The position numbers were made by a program, and so were the translations under genes. Below are positions 1 to 7,975 of a stretch of DNA of 64,000 bases, one piece after another. Under the pieces are notes generated by a model. It made no database searches. It had not been told where the DNA came from and worked only from the letters and a program-made list of their open reading frames with translations. Source of the DNA: Streptomyces sp. LX-29 (lineage in GTDB: Bacteria; Actinomycetota; Actinomycetes; Streptomycetales; Streptomycetaceae); assembly GCF_029541745.1 (NCBI RefSeq), contig NZ_CP089746.1, positions 3,977,559 through 4,041,558 of the forward strand, in the 5' to 3' direction. Position 1 is the stretch's first letter; every line of letters begins with the position of its first letter.

Positions 1-887
1 AGGGGCGCGCGACGCTGCGGTCCTGGCTGTATCGCATCGCGACCAACGTCTGCCTGGACATGCTCGGCGGCAGCCGGCGGCGGGCCCGTCCGATGGATCT
101 GGCCTCGCCGGTGAGCCCCGGCGTCCCGCTGCCCGACACGCTGCCCGAGGCCACCTGGATATCCCCGGTGCCCGACGGTCGGGTGGTGCCCGAGGGCGGC
201 GACCCGGCGGAGGTGGCGGTGGCCCGGGAGAGCGTCCGGCTGGCGTTCGTCGCCGCGCTCCAGCACCTCGCGCCGCGCCAGCGCGCGGTGCTCATCCTGC
301 GCGAGGTGCTCGCCTGGCGCGCCAGCGAGGTCGCCGAGCTGCTGGGCACCACCGTCGCCTCGGTCAACAGCGCCCTCCAGCGGGCCCGGGCCACCCTCGC
401 CGCCCGCGACGTGGCCGACACCGTCACCGTGACGTCCCTGGACGCGGAGCTCGCTGCCCTGCTGGCGCGCTATGTGGACGCCTTCGAGGCGTACGACCTG
501 GACGCGCTGACCGCGCTGCTGCACGAGGACGCCACGCTCTCCATGCCGCCGTACGGGCTGTGGCTGCGCGGCCACGCCGACATCCGCGGCTGGCTGCTGG
601 GCCGGGGCATCGGCTGCCGCGGCTCCCGGCTGCTGCCGGTGGTGGCCAACGGCACGCCCGCCTTCGCGCAGTACCGCCGCGACCCCTCGGGCGCCGGTCA
701 CCGGCCCTGGGCGCTCCAGGTCCTCGAGATCACGGACGGCCGGATCGGCGGGCTGAACGCCTTCCTCGACACCGACCGGCTCTTCCCGCTCTTCGGCCTC
801 CCGCCCCACCTGGGCGAATGCCGCGGTCCCTCACCCGAATGGGCTAACAAATGGCGCCGCCGTGCCGGCGCGGCCGGACGCTCTTGA
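1..887 (+). CDS. ECF sigma factor with SnoaL-like C-terminal domain (5' end outside window)
   Basis: This is the C-terminal part of an RNA polymerase sigma-70 factor of the ECF type. The reading frame is open from base 3 (…LRSWLYRIATNVCLDML), which matches the end of sigma region 2. Region 4 follows (ALQHLAPRQRAVLILREV…LLGTTVASVNSALQRARATL), containing the helix-turn-helix that reads the -35 element. The last ~130 residues resemble the SnoaL-like domain found fused to SigG/SigJ-type ECF factors, where it is thought to control activity in place of an anti-sigma factor. No anti-sigma gene is visible beside it, although the upstream side lies outside the window. The family assignment is firm; the regulon is unknown. 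Confidence 0.88.
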   Translation, partial: GRATLRSWLYRIATNVCLDMLGGSRRRARPMDLASPVSPGVPLPDTLPEATWISPVPDGRVVPEGGDPAEVAVARESVRLAFVAALQHLAPRQRAVLILREVLAWRASEVAELLGTTVASVNSALQRARATLAARDVADTVTVTSLDAELAALLARYVDAFEAYDLDALTALLHEDATLSMPPYGLWLRGHADIRGWLLGRGIGCRGSRLLPVVANGTPAFAQYRRDPSGAGHRPWALQVLEITDGRIGGLNAFLDTDRLFPLFGLPPHLGECRGPSPEWANKWRRRAGAAGRS

Positions 888-954
888 TGCACGGCGTGTG
901 CCCGCGCGAGGGCCGCACAGGCGCACGGCACAGGCTCTCGGAAGGGAGATCCCC

Positions 955-1365
955 ATGAGCCAGCAGACCCAGCACGCGCGGGCGGGGAGCGACACCGTCC
1001 ACGGCGGGGTGATCTTCGCCGCGGTTCTGATGATCGTGGCAGGTGTTCTCGCGATCCTGCAGGGCATCGGCGCCATCGCCGAGGACGACGTGTACGCCCG
1101 CATCGGCGACTACGTCTTCGAGTTCGACCTCACCGGATGGGGCTGGATCCATCTGATCCTCGGCATCCTGGTGTTGCTCACCGGCTTCGCCCTGCTGAGC
1201 GGCCAGGGCTGGTCCTTCATCGCCGGCATCATCTTCGCCGGGCTGAGCATCATCGCGAACTTCATGTGGCTGCCGTACACGCCCGTGTGGTCGATCATCC
1301 TGATCGCCATCGCGATCTTCGTGATCTGGGCGCTGTGCGTGTACCGGCCGGTCAACCGCCGCTGA
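955..1365 (+). CDS. Four-TM membrane protein (DUF7144-like)
   Basis: A 136-residue integral membrane protein. The ATG at 955 is chosen because GAAGGGA lies just upstream and the residues before it look non-coding. Four hydrophobic stretches are visible (FAAVLMIVAGVLAIL, WIHLILGILVLLTGFALL, FIAGIIFAGLSIIANF, WSIILIAIAIFVIWALCVY), with a short polar N-terminus and the C-terminus YRPVNRR. Pattern and length match the DUF7144-type membrane proteins common in Streptomyces. It lies 11 bp upstream of the next gene and is probably co-transcribed with it. No molecular function is known. Confidence 0.8.
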   Translation: MSQQTQHARAGSDTVHGGVIFAAVLMIVAGVLAILQGIGAIAEDDVYARIGDYVFEFDLTGWGWIHLILGILVLLTGFALLSGQGWSFIAGIIFAGLSIIANFMWLPYTPVWSIILIAIAIFVIWALCVYRPVNRR

Positions 1366-1376
1366 CCGGAGTCCGG

Positions 1377-2267
1377 ATGACCGACGACCACCCCGGTCCG
1401 CTGCCGCTGCCGCCGGTCTCCGAGCCGTACTTCCTCCCGTTCTTCTACGGGGCGTGGCACAACCTCGGGCTGGACTTCGCCACCGATCCCGGCCCGGCCG
1501 TCGAACTGCTGGCCGAGCACCACCCCGCGCTGCGGGTGGCCGAGTTCGACGGCCGGGCCTGCGTCTCCCTCAACTACCAGCTCTACTTCGCGCAGTTCCC
1601 CGAGGGATTCGGGGTCACCCAGGAGGTGGAGCTCAACGTCATCGCCTATCCGACCGCCGCGGCCGGCCGGCTGCCCCGGGTCGGCTACGAGGAGTACGCC
1701 CGGGGCTTCGACCAGACCGGGCTGCGGGGCATCGCCCGGCTGAAGGTGCTGTGCGACAACCCGGTGGCCATCGACGCGGGCCGCACCCTCTACGCGGAGC
1801 CGAAGGAGGCGGCCTGGTTCGCGGCCACCATGCCCTCCCTCAACGGTCCGCCCGCGGACGTCTGGTCGGTGACCTGCGGCGCGGCCGAGCTGAGCGGGGA
1901 CGGGCGGACGATCGCCGGCCGGGGCGGGGAGCTGTTCCGGCTCCACGCCGACCTGACCGGACTGGCCCGGGAACCCGTCGCCGCCACCCCCGTCACCGGC
2001 TACGGCACCGAGCCCGACGGCCGGCTGCTGGCCGGCGCGCTCCTCGTACACCACCCGTACCAGCGCTACGCGCTCGAGGGCGCCCCGCGGCCCGAGGCGG
2101 GCGGGGAACCCGACCGGGTGCGGCTGACCGTGGAGGATCCGTCCTCCGCCGTCGGCCGCCTGCTCACCGAGCTGATCGGGGACGCTCCCGTCGCGGGCGT
2201 CTGGACCTGCCAGTCGCCCCCGGTCGCCGCGAACCACCGCCCGTACTACCTCCCCGACCGGGGCTGA
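1377..2267 (+). CDS. Conserved hypothetical protein, possible acetoacetate-decarboxylase-like fold
   Basis: A soluble protein of 296 residues. The ATG at 1377 follows CCGGAGTCCGG closely after the stop of the upstream membrane protein, suggesting one operon. It has no signal peptide or membrane segment. The alternating beta-rich pattern (ACVSLNYQLYFAQFPEGF, EVELNVIAYPTA) and the GYEEYARGFDQTGLRGIARL segment recall acetoacetate decarboxylase-like proteins, but I cannot identify the catalytic lysine context. The fold is therefore a suggestion only and the function is unknown. Confidence 0.65.
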   Translation: MTDDHPGPLPLPPVSEPYFLPFFYGAWHNLGLDFATDPGPAVELLAEHHPALRVAEFDGRACVSLNYQLYFAQFPEGFGVTQEVELNVIAYPTAAAGRLPRVGYEEYARGFDQTGLRGIARLKVLCDNPVAIDAGRTLYAEPKEAAWFAATMPSLNGPPADVWSVTCGAAELSGDGRTIAGRGGELFRLHADLTGLAREPVAATPVTGYGTEPDGRLLAGALLVHHPYQRYALEGAPRPEAGGEPDRVRLTVEDPSSAVGRLLTELIGDAPVAGVWTCQSPPVAANHRPYYLPDRG

Positions 2268-2356
2268 GTCCGGGGGTGAGTCGGGTCGGTGCCCGTGGCC
2301 GGGCCGGCGAACCGAAGGCGGGTCGTGACCGGCGACCGGGCGGCGGGCCGGGGTCG

Positions 2357-2518
2357 CTAGGGCCGGTCCGGATCCGGCGCGTCGGCTTCCCCGGTGTCGT
2401 CGGCGGCACCGTCGTCGTCGAGGCGGTCGTTCTTCCGCTGGCGCGGCCGCTCGTTGAGCGCGCGCATGACTTCGGCCCGTACCAGGGCGTTCAGGACTGC
2501 GTAGGGATCGATGGGCAT
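2357..2518 (-). CDS. Small acidic hypothetical protein (53 aa)
   Basis: A short reading frame beginning MPIDPYAVLNALVRAEVMRAL and ending in an Asp-rich tail (DDDGAADDTGEADAPDPDRP). GAGGAC lies at a workable distance before the ATG, and codon third positions are G/C-rich throughout. It has one predicted N-terminal helix, a basic middle (NERPRQRKN) and no membrane segment. It is oriented opposite to both plus-strand neighbours. It is probably a real conserved actinobacterial small protein of unknown function. Confidence 0.5.
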   Translation of the reverse strand: MPIDPYAVLNALVRAEVMRALNERPRQRKNDRLDDDGAADDTGEADAPDPDRP

Positions 2519-2581
2519 GGCGGTGTCCTCACGGGGCGCAGGGGTGGTCGTGGGCTGGTGAGGCGCGTCGAACGCGCGGGC

Positions 2582-2986
2582 TCAGCAGCGCAGGACCACA
2601 CGGCGCGCCGCGTGAGCGGCGGCCGCCGGCGACTCGACGCCCGCGGTGGCGAGGCAGTCCGTGTGCGGCTCCGTCGGGGCGGCGGGCGCGGGCCGTGGCG
2701 GGGGAGCGCCGCCCGGGCACCGCCGCCCGCCGTGCAGCCGGACCGCGGCCCCATCCGCCGCCCCGTCCGCGTAACCCTCGCCGCCCGGCTCGCTGGAGGC
2801 GGAGACGGTGCGCGGCTCCACGGGCTGCCCGGCCGCTGCCAGACCGGGTACGAGCGCCGTGCTGACCACCGTGACCAGCACCAACAGCGTCATGGCCGCA
2901 CGCCCGCGCAGTGCGCGAGCCGCGTCGTGCGCGGCCCCCGCTACGGCGCTGCGCACGGTGTTCGCTGCGGTGGGCACGGCATTCAT
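2582..2986 (-). CDS. Probable secreted or membrane-anchored small protein
   Basis: A 134-residue protein with one strongly hydrophobic segment (AMTLLVLVTVVSTALVPGLAAAG) at residues ~32-54, preceded by several arginines, then an Ala/Pro/Gly-rich tail with three cysteines. The start at 2986 is preferred because upstream in-frame codons are rare ones in Streptomyces (TGT, AGG, TCT, GGA); another ATG lies at 3031. The segment could be a late signal peptide or an anchor. It diverges from the potassium channel gene. No family is recognised. Confidence 0.45.
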   Translation of the reverse strand: MNAVPTAANTVRSAVAGAAHDAARALRGRAAMTLLVLVTVVSTALVPGLAAAGQPVEPRTVSASSEPGGEGYADGAADGAAVRLHGGRRCPGGAPPPRPAPAAPTEPHTDCLATAGVESPAAAAHAARRVVLRC

Positions 2987-3096
2987 GGCACCGACGGACC
3001 TCGCAGACCTCCCGGTTCCTGGACAGCTCATCTGTCTCACACGGCTGACCGATTCGCTCCACCTACCCGGAAGAAACACCCTATTGGGGGTATTTC

Positions 3097-3666
3097 ATGG
3101 CGCTCGATGGGTGTCCCTCGTGCGCCCCGCGGTGCCGGCGCGCTCCTCACGCACGCCGGGTGGGTAGCGTGCCGGCCGTGGTGTCGTCGTTCTTCGGGCT
3201 GCTGATGGGCCGGCTGCTGGGCAGCGGCTGGTGGCGCAGGTTCCATGTGCGGGCCGCGCTGTGGGGCACGGCGGTCACCGTGCTGGTGCTCCTGGGCGGC
3301 TCGGCGCTGATCGTGCCGGCCGAGGAGAACGCGCCGGACGCCAGCATCACCTCGTTCCCGCGGGCGGTGTGGTGGGCGATCGAGACCGCCACCACCGTCG
3401 GCTACGGGGACCTGTATCCGGTGACCGCGCTGGGGCGGGTCATCGCCACCGTGGTGATGCTCGCCGGGATCACCACCTTCAGCGTGGTGACGGCCGCGGT
3501 CGCCACCTGGTTCGTGGGCAGGGCGGCGCACGACATGCACCACCTGGGCGCGACGCTGCACGACTTCACCCAGGAGCGCGAGCAGGCGCTGGCCCGGGAG
3601 ATGCGCGCCGTGCACGACCGGTTCGACCACATCGAGCGGCTGCTGCGCGACCGGCAGCAGCGCTGA
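3097..3666 (+). CDS. Two-TM potassium channel protein
   Basis: A single-pore-domain ion channel of at most 189 residues. The selectivity filter TVGYGD is preceded by the pore helix (RAVWWAIETATT) and flanked by two membrane helices (LWGTAVTVLVLLGGSALIV and VIATVVMLAGITTFSVVTAAVATWFVG). The C-terminal ~50 residues form a charged coiled-coil-like helix (HDFTQEREQALAREMRAVHDRFDHIERLL) that could help tetramerisation. GGGGG upstream supports the ATG at 3097, but the first ~25 codons are poor, so GTG at 3169 or 3178 may be the true start. No cyclic-nucleotide or RCK domain is present. Confidence 0.85.
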   Translation: MALDGCPSCAPRCRRAPHARRVGSVPAVVSSFFGLLMGRLLGSGWWRRFHVRAALWGTAVTVLVLLGGSALIVPAEENAPDASITSFPRAVWWAIETATTVGYGDLYPVTALGRVIATVVMLAGITTFSVVTAAVATWFVGRAAHDMHHLGATLHDFTQEREQALAREMRAVHDRFDHIERLLRDRQQR

Positions 3667-3700
3667 GGGGATCCGCCGGGCCCACCCGGAGGATCCCCTC
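3665..3700 (+). terminator. Hairpin terminator overlapping the channel gene stop
   Basis: A near-perfect inverted repeat (GAGGGGATCC … GGATCCCCTC, one internal G/A mismatch, then CCGGG/CCCGG around a CCCA loop) begins inside the stop codon of the channel gene. There is no T-run, which is usual for Streptomyces terminators. Confidence 0.6.
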
Positions 3701-3769
3701 GCGCCCTGCTCGGCCGGCGCCGCACGGGCCCTGACCGAGGGGCGTACGTGCTCCGGCGGAGCGGTGTAC

Positions 3770-3804
3770 GGGGCCGCGGCCCGGAGGCACCGGACCGCGG
3801 CCCC
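3770..3804 (-). terminator. Terminator of the P450 operon
   Basis: GGGGCCGCGG and CCGCGGCCCC form a perfect 10-bp outer stem with an inner CCGG/CCGG stem. It lies 5 bp beyond the P450 stop codon and is the expected end of the leftward operon 7577-3810. Confidence 0.6.
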
Positions 3805-3809
3805 GGTGG

Positions 3810-5126
3810 TCACGCCGGGGCGAGCACCACCGGCAGCTCGGCCAGCCCCCGGAAGGCCGGGAACGGCACCTCCAGCCAGGGCACCTCGTCCGCCGGGACG
3901 GCCAGCGCCAGCTCGGGGAAGCGGGTGAACAGCGTGGTCAGGGCGGTCCGCAGCTCCATCCGGGCCAGCGGGGCGCCCAGGCAGTAGTGCACGCCGTGAC
4001 CGAGCGCCAGATGCCCGGTCTGGATGTTCTCCTGACGCGTCACATCGAGCCGGTCGGGGTCCGTGAACCGCCGCGGGTCACGGTTGGCCGAGGTCAGCGA
4101 GATCTGCACCAGGGCGCCCTTGGGGATGGGCACCCCGCCGAGCTCCAGCTCCTCGGCGGCGTAGCGGAAGGTGGAGCTCTCCACCGAGCCGTCGTACCGC
4201 ATCAGCTCCTCGACCGCGTGCTCCATCAGCTCCGGCCGCTCGCGCAGCGCGCGCAGCTGCTCCGGCTCCCGCAGCAGGTGGAAGACCGAGTTGCCGATCA
4301 TGTACGCGGTGCTCTTGTGCCCCGCGAAGACCAGCAGGAACGCGGTGGACACCAGCTCGTGGTCGGTGAGTCGGCCGCGGCCGTCCTCCGCGTCCTCGTC
4401 CCGCACCGCGGCCAGCGCGCTGAGCAGGTCCTCGCCCGGCCGGTCCCGCTTGTCGCCGATGAGCTCGGTGAGGTAGCCGAGGAGCCGCCGCTCCGCCTCC
4501 GCCCCGGCCCGCTTGGACTCCGGGCTGAAGCCGGTGTGGGCGATGGTGGTCGACCACGTCTGCACGTCCCGGCGGTCGCTCTCGGGCACGCCGAGCAGTT
4601 CGCAGATCACCACCACCGGCAGCGGGAAGGCGAACGCGGTCAGCAGGTCGACCGGCTCGTGCGCGGGGCACGTGTCCAGCAGCCGGTCGGTGATCTGCTG
4701 GATCCCGGGGCCCAGCGCCTCCACCCGGCGGGGCGTGAAGGCGGCGGTGACCAGCTTGCGCAGCCGGGTGTGCTTGGGCGGGTCGCAGTTGAGCATGTGG
4801 TCGTCGAGCGCGACCGACGTCTCGCCGAAGATGCGCTGGTAGACGTCCATCGCCCCGTACATGTCCTTGCTCAGCCGGGGGTCGGCCAGCGCGGTCCGGG
4901 CGTCCTCGTACCGGGTGACCAGGTACGTGTCGACGCCGTGCGGCGGGCGCATCGGGCACACCGGGGCCGACTCCCGCAGCCGGGCGTAGACGGAGTGGGG
5001 GTCGCGCCGGAACTCCGGGGCTCCGCGGGCGGCCTGGGCCGCGGCGGCGGCCGTGGGGCCGTCGGCCGGGGCCCCGGCCCCGTCGACCGGTTCGTCGACG
5101 GGGCCGGGGCGGTCGAGTGTGGTCAC
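3810..5126 (-). CDS. Cytochrome P450
   Basis: A class I bacterial P450 of 438 residues, a haem monooxygenase that needs separate ferredoxin and reductase partners; none are encoded nearby. The K-helix ExxR motif is EELMR. The haem-binding loop is LALGHGVHYCLG, with Cys as axial ligand, and is followed by APLARMEL. Two signature positions are atypical: the I-helix reads AGHKST where AGxET/ST is usual (Lys in place of Glu), and the haem loop has Leu where Phe is the rule. The GTG start at 5126 follows GAGGAG and overlaps the upstream stop by 4 nt (GTGA), so it is translationally coupled to the amidohydrolase. The ~40-residue Ala/Pro/Gly-rich N-terminus looks like a linker. The substrate is unknown. 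Confidence 0.92.
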   Translation of the reverse strand: MTTLDRPGPVDEPVDGAGAPADGPTAAAAAQAARGAPEFRRDPHSVYARLRESAPVCPMRPPHGVDTYLVTRYEDARTALADPRLSKDMYGAMDVYQRIFGETSVALDDHMLNCDPPKHTRLRKLVTAAFTPRRVEALGPGIQQITDRLLDTCPAHEPVDLLTAFAFPLPVVVICELLGVPESDRRDVQTWSTTIAHTGFSPESKRAGAEAERRLLGYLTELIGDKRDRPGEDLLSALAAVRDEDAEDGRGRLTDHELVSTAFLLVFAGHKSTAYMIGNSVFHLLREPEQLRALRERPELMEHAVEELMRYDGSVESSTFRYAAEELELGGVPIPKGALVQISLTSANRDPRRFTDPDRLDVTRQENIQTGHLALGHGVHYCLGAPLARMELRTALTTLFTRFPELALAVPADEVPWLEVPFPAFRGLAELPVVLAPA

Positions 5127-6217
5127 GGTCTGCTCCTCAGGTCGAAGAGGGCCTCGGCGTTGCCGCCGAGGACGAGCTGCTGGGCCGCCGCGTCGATCGG
5201 AAGCTTCTCGATCGTGCGCAGCAGGTCCTCCAGCGGCGCGGTCAGCGGCGGGGAGTCGGTGCCGAACAGCATCCGCTCGGGGCCCAGGACCTCCGCGTTG
5301 AGCCGCAGATGGGCGGCGCTGAAGGTGCTGGTGTCCACGTACATGCGGCGCAGTGCGGCGACCGGGTCGGTGGCGGCGGCGGCCGGCGGGGGAGCCGTGG
5401 GGCGTCCGCCCCCGGCTGCCGGAGTGCCGCCTCCGGGGCGCGGAGCGCCCTCGCGGGCCGGGCGCTCGGGCGCCGCCCGGCCGGTCCCGCGCGGCGGGCC
5501 GCTCCCGCCCGCCGCGCGGCCCCCGGCCACCGGGGCGCCGCCCCGGCTGTGCCCCTCCCGGGGCCGCGCCGCCGCGGCCAGCCGCTCCGGCAGCAGCGCC
5601 AGCGCGCCGCCGCCGGTGGCGCCGATCAGCCGCAGTTCGGGGTACTTCTCCAGCCAGCCCGCGAAAGCGATCATCGCGAGGCCGGTGGTGACGTCGCCGA
5701 AGCGGCCGATCATCTCGACGAAGCGCGGGTCCTCGACCTGTTCGGTGCCGGCCGGTTCGGCCGGCGGGTGCACCATCACGGGCACCCCCAGCTCGGCCGC
5801 CAGCGCGAAGAAGGAGTCCGCGCGGGGCGAGCCGAGCTGCTCGCCGTGGACGCTGGAGTTGGTGATCAGGCCGACGAAGGCCGGATCGGCCAGGGTCTCC
5901 CGGACCCCCTCCAGATGGTCGTCGTCGCCGAACGGGTTGGCGTACACATAGCCGCGCAACTGGTCCGGGTGGGCGGCGATCAGGCCGGACATCCAGGAGT
6001 GGAAGGCGCGCAGCCGGTCGCGTGGTTGGGCGTAGTTGTCGACGCCGGGGACCCGGGCCATCGCGCCGGCCCCGACGGGGCTGCCGATGATGGTGAGGTC
6101 GATCCCCGCCTGGGCCCGGGCGGCGAGCATGCCGTCGACGTCGGTGAGGCTGGGCGGCATGGGGAACCGCTCGGCCGCCTCGGGCGGCGACAGGTGCCCG
6201 TGGATGTCGATGATCAT
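5123..6217 (-). CDS. Amidohydrolase (ACMSD-like TIM-barrel) with a low-complexity insertion
   Basis: A 364-residue metal-dependent hydrolase or decarboxylase of the amidohydrolase_2 type. Visible elements are the N-terminal HxH (MIIDIHGHLS), the mid-barrel His (VPVMVHPPAEP) and the C-terminal metal Asp (MLFGTDSPP). The usual HGGG motif is ATGGG here, so a conserved active-site His is replaced. About 65 Gly/Pro/Ala/Arg-rich residues (from ARPREG to AAAATDPV, roughly residues 222-287) are inserted directly after this motif, which is not normal for the family. The start overlaps the previous gene by 4 nt (ATGA). Members of this family act on acyclic acids from aromatic ring cleavage or on polyketide intermediates; here the substrate is unknown. 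Confidence 0.85.
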   Translation of the reverse strand: MIIDIHGHLSPPEAAERFPMPPSLTDVDGMLAARAQAGIDLTIIGSPVGAGAMARVPGVDNYAQPRDRLRAFHSWMSGLIAAHPDQLRGYVYANPFGDDDHLEGVRETLADPAFVGLITNSSVHGEQLGSPRADSFFALAAELGVPVMVHPPAEPAGTEQVEDPRFVEMIGRFGDVTTGLAMIAFAGWLEKYPELRLIGATGGGALALLPERLAAAARPREGHSRGGAPVAGGRAAGGSGPPRGTGRAAPERPAREGAPRPGGGTPAAGGGRPTAPPPAAAATDPVAALRRMYVDTSTFSAAHLRLNAEVLGPERMLFGTDSPPLTAPLEDLLRTIEKLPIDAAAQQLVLGGNAEALFDLRSRP

Positions 6218-7230
6218 GCGACCCTCCCCAGGTCGGGGGCGATCGCATGGACGACCGCCACACAGTCCTCGTCGCCGTGGCCCCGGTCGGTGGCGTCCCG
6301 GTGGGTGTGGGCGGCGGCGTCCACCAGCGGCAGCCGCAGCCCGGCCGCCGTCGACTGCTCGGCCGCCAGCGCCAGGTCCTTGGCCATCAGCCGGAGCCGG
6401 AAGTCCGGCTCGTCCCAGTGCCGGGCCGCCAGCCGGCGGGCCTTGAAGGACATCACCGGGGAGGCGAATCCGCTGCCGGAGATGGTGCGCAGCACCAGCT
6501 CACGGTCCAGCCCGACGGCCGCCCCCAGCTCCACGGCCTCGGCCAGCGCCTGCACCTCGATGCCCATGAGCAGGTTGAGGAGCAGCTTGACGCGCATGCC
6601 GGCGCCGAGCTCGCCGACGTGCACGACCTCCTTGCCGAGCAGCTCCAGCAGCGGCCGGCCGGCGGCGAAGTCGTCCCGCGGGCCGCCGACGAAGAGCCGT
6701 AGCTCGCCGTCGCGGGCGTGCTTGCGGTTGCCCAGCATCCCGACGTCCAGCACGGACGGGGTGCGGCCGGCGATGCGGGCGACCTCCTCGGGGGAGACGG
6801 TGCTGGCGCAGTAGAGGGTGCCCGGGTAGGGGCCCTCGGTCAGCACCCCGTCGGGGCCGTGCAGCACGGCGTCCAACGCGTCGCTGTCGGCCACGGCGCA
6901 GATCGCGGCGGTGGAGCCGGCGACGGCCTCGGCCGGGTGCGCCGCGGCGACGGCGCCCGCGCCGGTGAGCGGTGCGGTGCGCCGCGCGGTGCGGTTCCAC
7001 ACCCGGACCGGCACGCCCCGGTCGAGCAGCCGGGCGGCGAGCCCGCCGCCCATGGTGCCGACGCCGAGCACGGCCACGGGGCCGTCGGGGCGGAAGTCGG
7101 GGGTGTCGCGGCGGGCCTCGGGGCCGGCCTCCGGTGTGGTGCCGGAGGCCGGCCGCCTCCCCGCGGTGGGGTTCTCCGCGGTGGCGTTGTCCGTGGTGGC
7201 GTTCCTCGCGGTGGCGTGGGCGGGCCTCAT
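6214..7230 (-). CDS. NAD(P)-binding 3-hydroxyisobutyrate dehydrogenase family protein
   Basis: A 338-residue beta-hydroxyacid dehydrogenase-like enzyme. The first ~45 residues are a Thr/Ala/Asn-rich disordered extension. The Rossmann nucleotide site VAVLGVGTMGGGLAARLL follows, then the substrate-side segment (LYCASTVSPEEV) and the conserved Lys helix (GAGMRVKLLLNLLMGIEVQALAEA). It should catalyse NAD(P)-linked oxidation or reduction of a beta-hydroxy acid or imine. Its ATG overlaps the upstream ABM gene by 4 nt, and its stop overlaps the amidohydrolase start by 4 nt, so the three are coupled. Confidence 0.88.
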   Translation of the reverse strand: MRPAHATARNATTDNATAENPTAGRRPASGTTPEAGPEARRDTPDFRPDGPVAVLGVGTMGGGLAARLLDRGVPVRVWNRTARRTAPLTGAGAVAAAHPAEAVAGSTAAICAVADSDALDAVLHGPDGVLTEGPYPGTLYCASTVSPEEVARIAGRTPSVLDVGMLGNRKHARDGELRLFVGGPRDDFAAGRPLLELLGKEVVHVGELGAGMRVKLLLNLLMGIEVQALAEAVELGAAVGLDRELVLRTISGSGFASPVMSFKARRLAARHWDEPDFRLRLMAKDLALAAEQSTAAGLRLPLVDAAAHTHRDATDRGHGDEDCVAVVHAIAPDLGRVA

Positions 7231-7577
7231 GACAGCCCCCCACCGGTCTCCTCGACGATCCGGAACCGCAGCGATTCCGTCCGTTCCACCCAGACGCGCA
7301 GCGGGGCCACCAGCGCCTGGTGCTCCTCGCTCTGCTGCCAGGTGAAGAAGTGCTCCGGGGTCTCCCACTCGCTGGTGATCACCCAGCGGCGGGAGCCGTC
7401 GACGGGCTCGCCGAGCTGGTCCAGCAGATGTCCGGGTGTGCCGACGACGGATTCGCGGATCTGCCGGTACGCCTCGCGGAACCCGCGCTCGCCGCCTTCG
7501 ACGACGTCGACGAAGAACACCACGCGCAGCTTCTGGCCGATGCGTTCGTGTTCGGGGGTCGTGTGGATCGTGCTCAT
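7227..7577 (-). CDS. Antibiotic biosynthesis monooxygenase (ABM) domain protein
   Basis: The first gene of the leftward operon, encoding a small dimeric ferredoxin-like protein of 116 residues. The ABM pattern is LRVVFFVDVVEGGERGFREAYRQI … WVITSEWETPEHFFTWQQSEEH … LRFRIVEE. Such proteins oxygenate quinol or anthrone-like aromatics without cofactor, or act as cyclase-like helpers in polyketide pathways. GGAGGAGACATG gives a strong ribosome binding site. Together with the three genes below it suggests tailoring or breakdown of one aromatic or polyketide substrate, although no synthase genes are in the window. Confidence 0.8.
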   Translation of the reverse strand: MSTIHTTPEHERIGQKLRVVFFVDVVEGGERGFREAYRQIRESVVGTPGHLLDQLGEPVDGSRRWVITSEWETPEHFFTWQQSEEHQALVAPLRVWVERTESLRFRIVEETGGGLS

Positions 7578-7975
7578 GTCTCCTCCAAAGGGGTGAAGTC
7601 GGGCAGAGCACGATGTCTACGGACTCATGGCGGTCAACCGGTCGCAACTCTGTCCGATGCCCCGGGGCCGGAAAGCCCGTCAGGGCGGGGGTGTGCGCCG
7701 AGTGACTGGGCCGATCGAGTGAGCGCTTCTCACGCTGTGTGACCGGCTCCGGAGGGGGTTCGGAGGTGGCCCCGGAGCTTTCGGGGGCGGCCACGGGGTT
7801 TGGGGACGGCCCCCGGGGTTCGGGGATGGCCCCGGGGGGTTCGGGGGTGACGCCGGGGTCCTGGATTCACCCTCGCCGGGTGAGGGCGGCCTCCGTGTCC
7901 GGGCGGACGCTGATGGCGACGTGATCGGCGGACGACGGCGCCGCCGATGACCGCCGACGAGCAGGAGGAGAAGCG
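7578..7975. other. Intergenic region with promoter space and degenerate GGGGTTCGGGG repeats
   Basis: This stretch separates the leftward ABM operon from a rightward gene. From ~7745 to 7865 it holds four or five imperfect copies of a G-rich unit (GGGGTTCGGGG(G/A)TGGCCCC-like). I see no gene in it. The divergent promoters must lie here, but I cannot assign boxes with confidence. Confidence 0.5.

Noticed and set aside
5113..6814. Plus-strand open frame antisense to the amidohydrolase and HIBADH genes
   Set aside because: No ribosome binding site or conserved motif; the minus strand has catalytic motifs and coupled starts.
7227..7577. Part of a type II polyketide cluster (SchA/CurD-like)
   Set aside because: No ketosynthase, ACP or cyclase genes lie in the window, so only ABM-family membership is supported.
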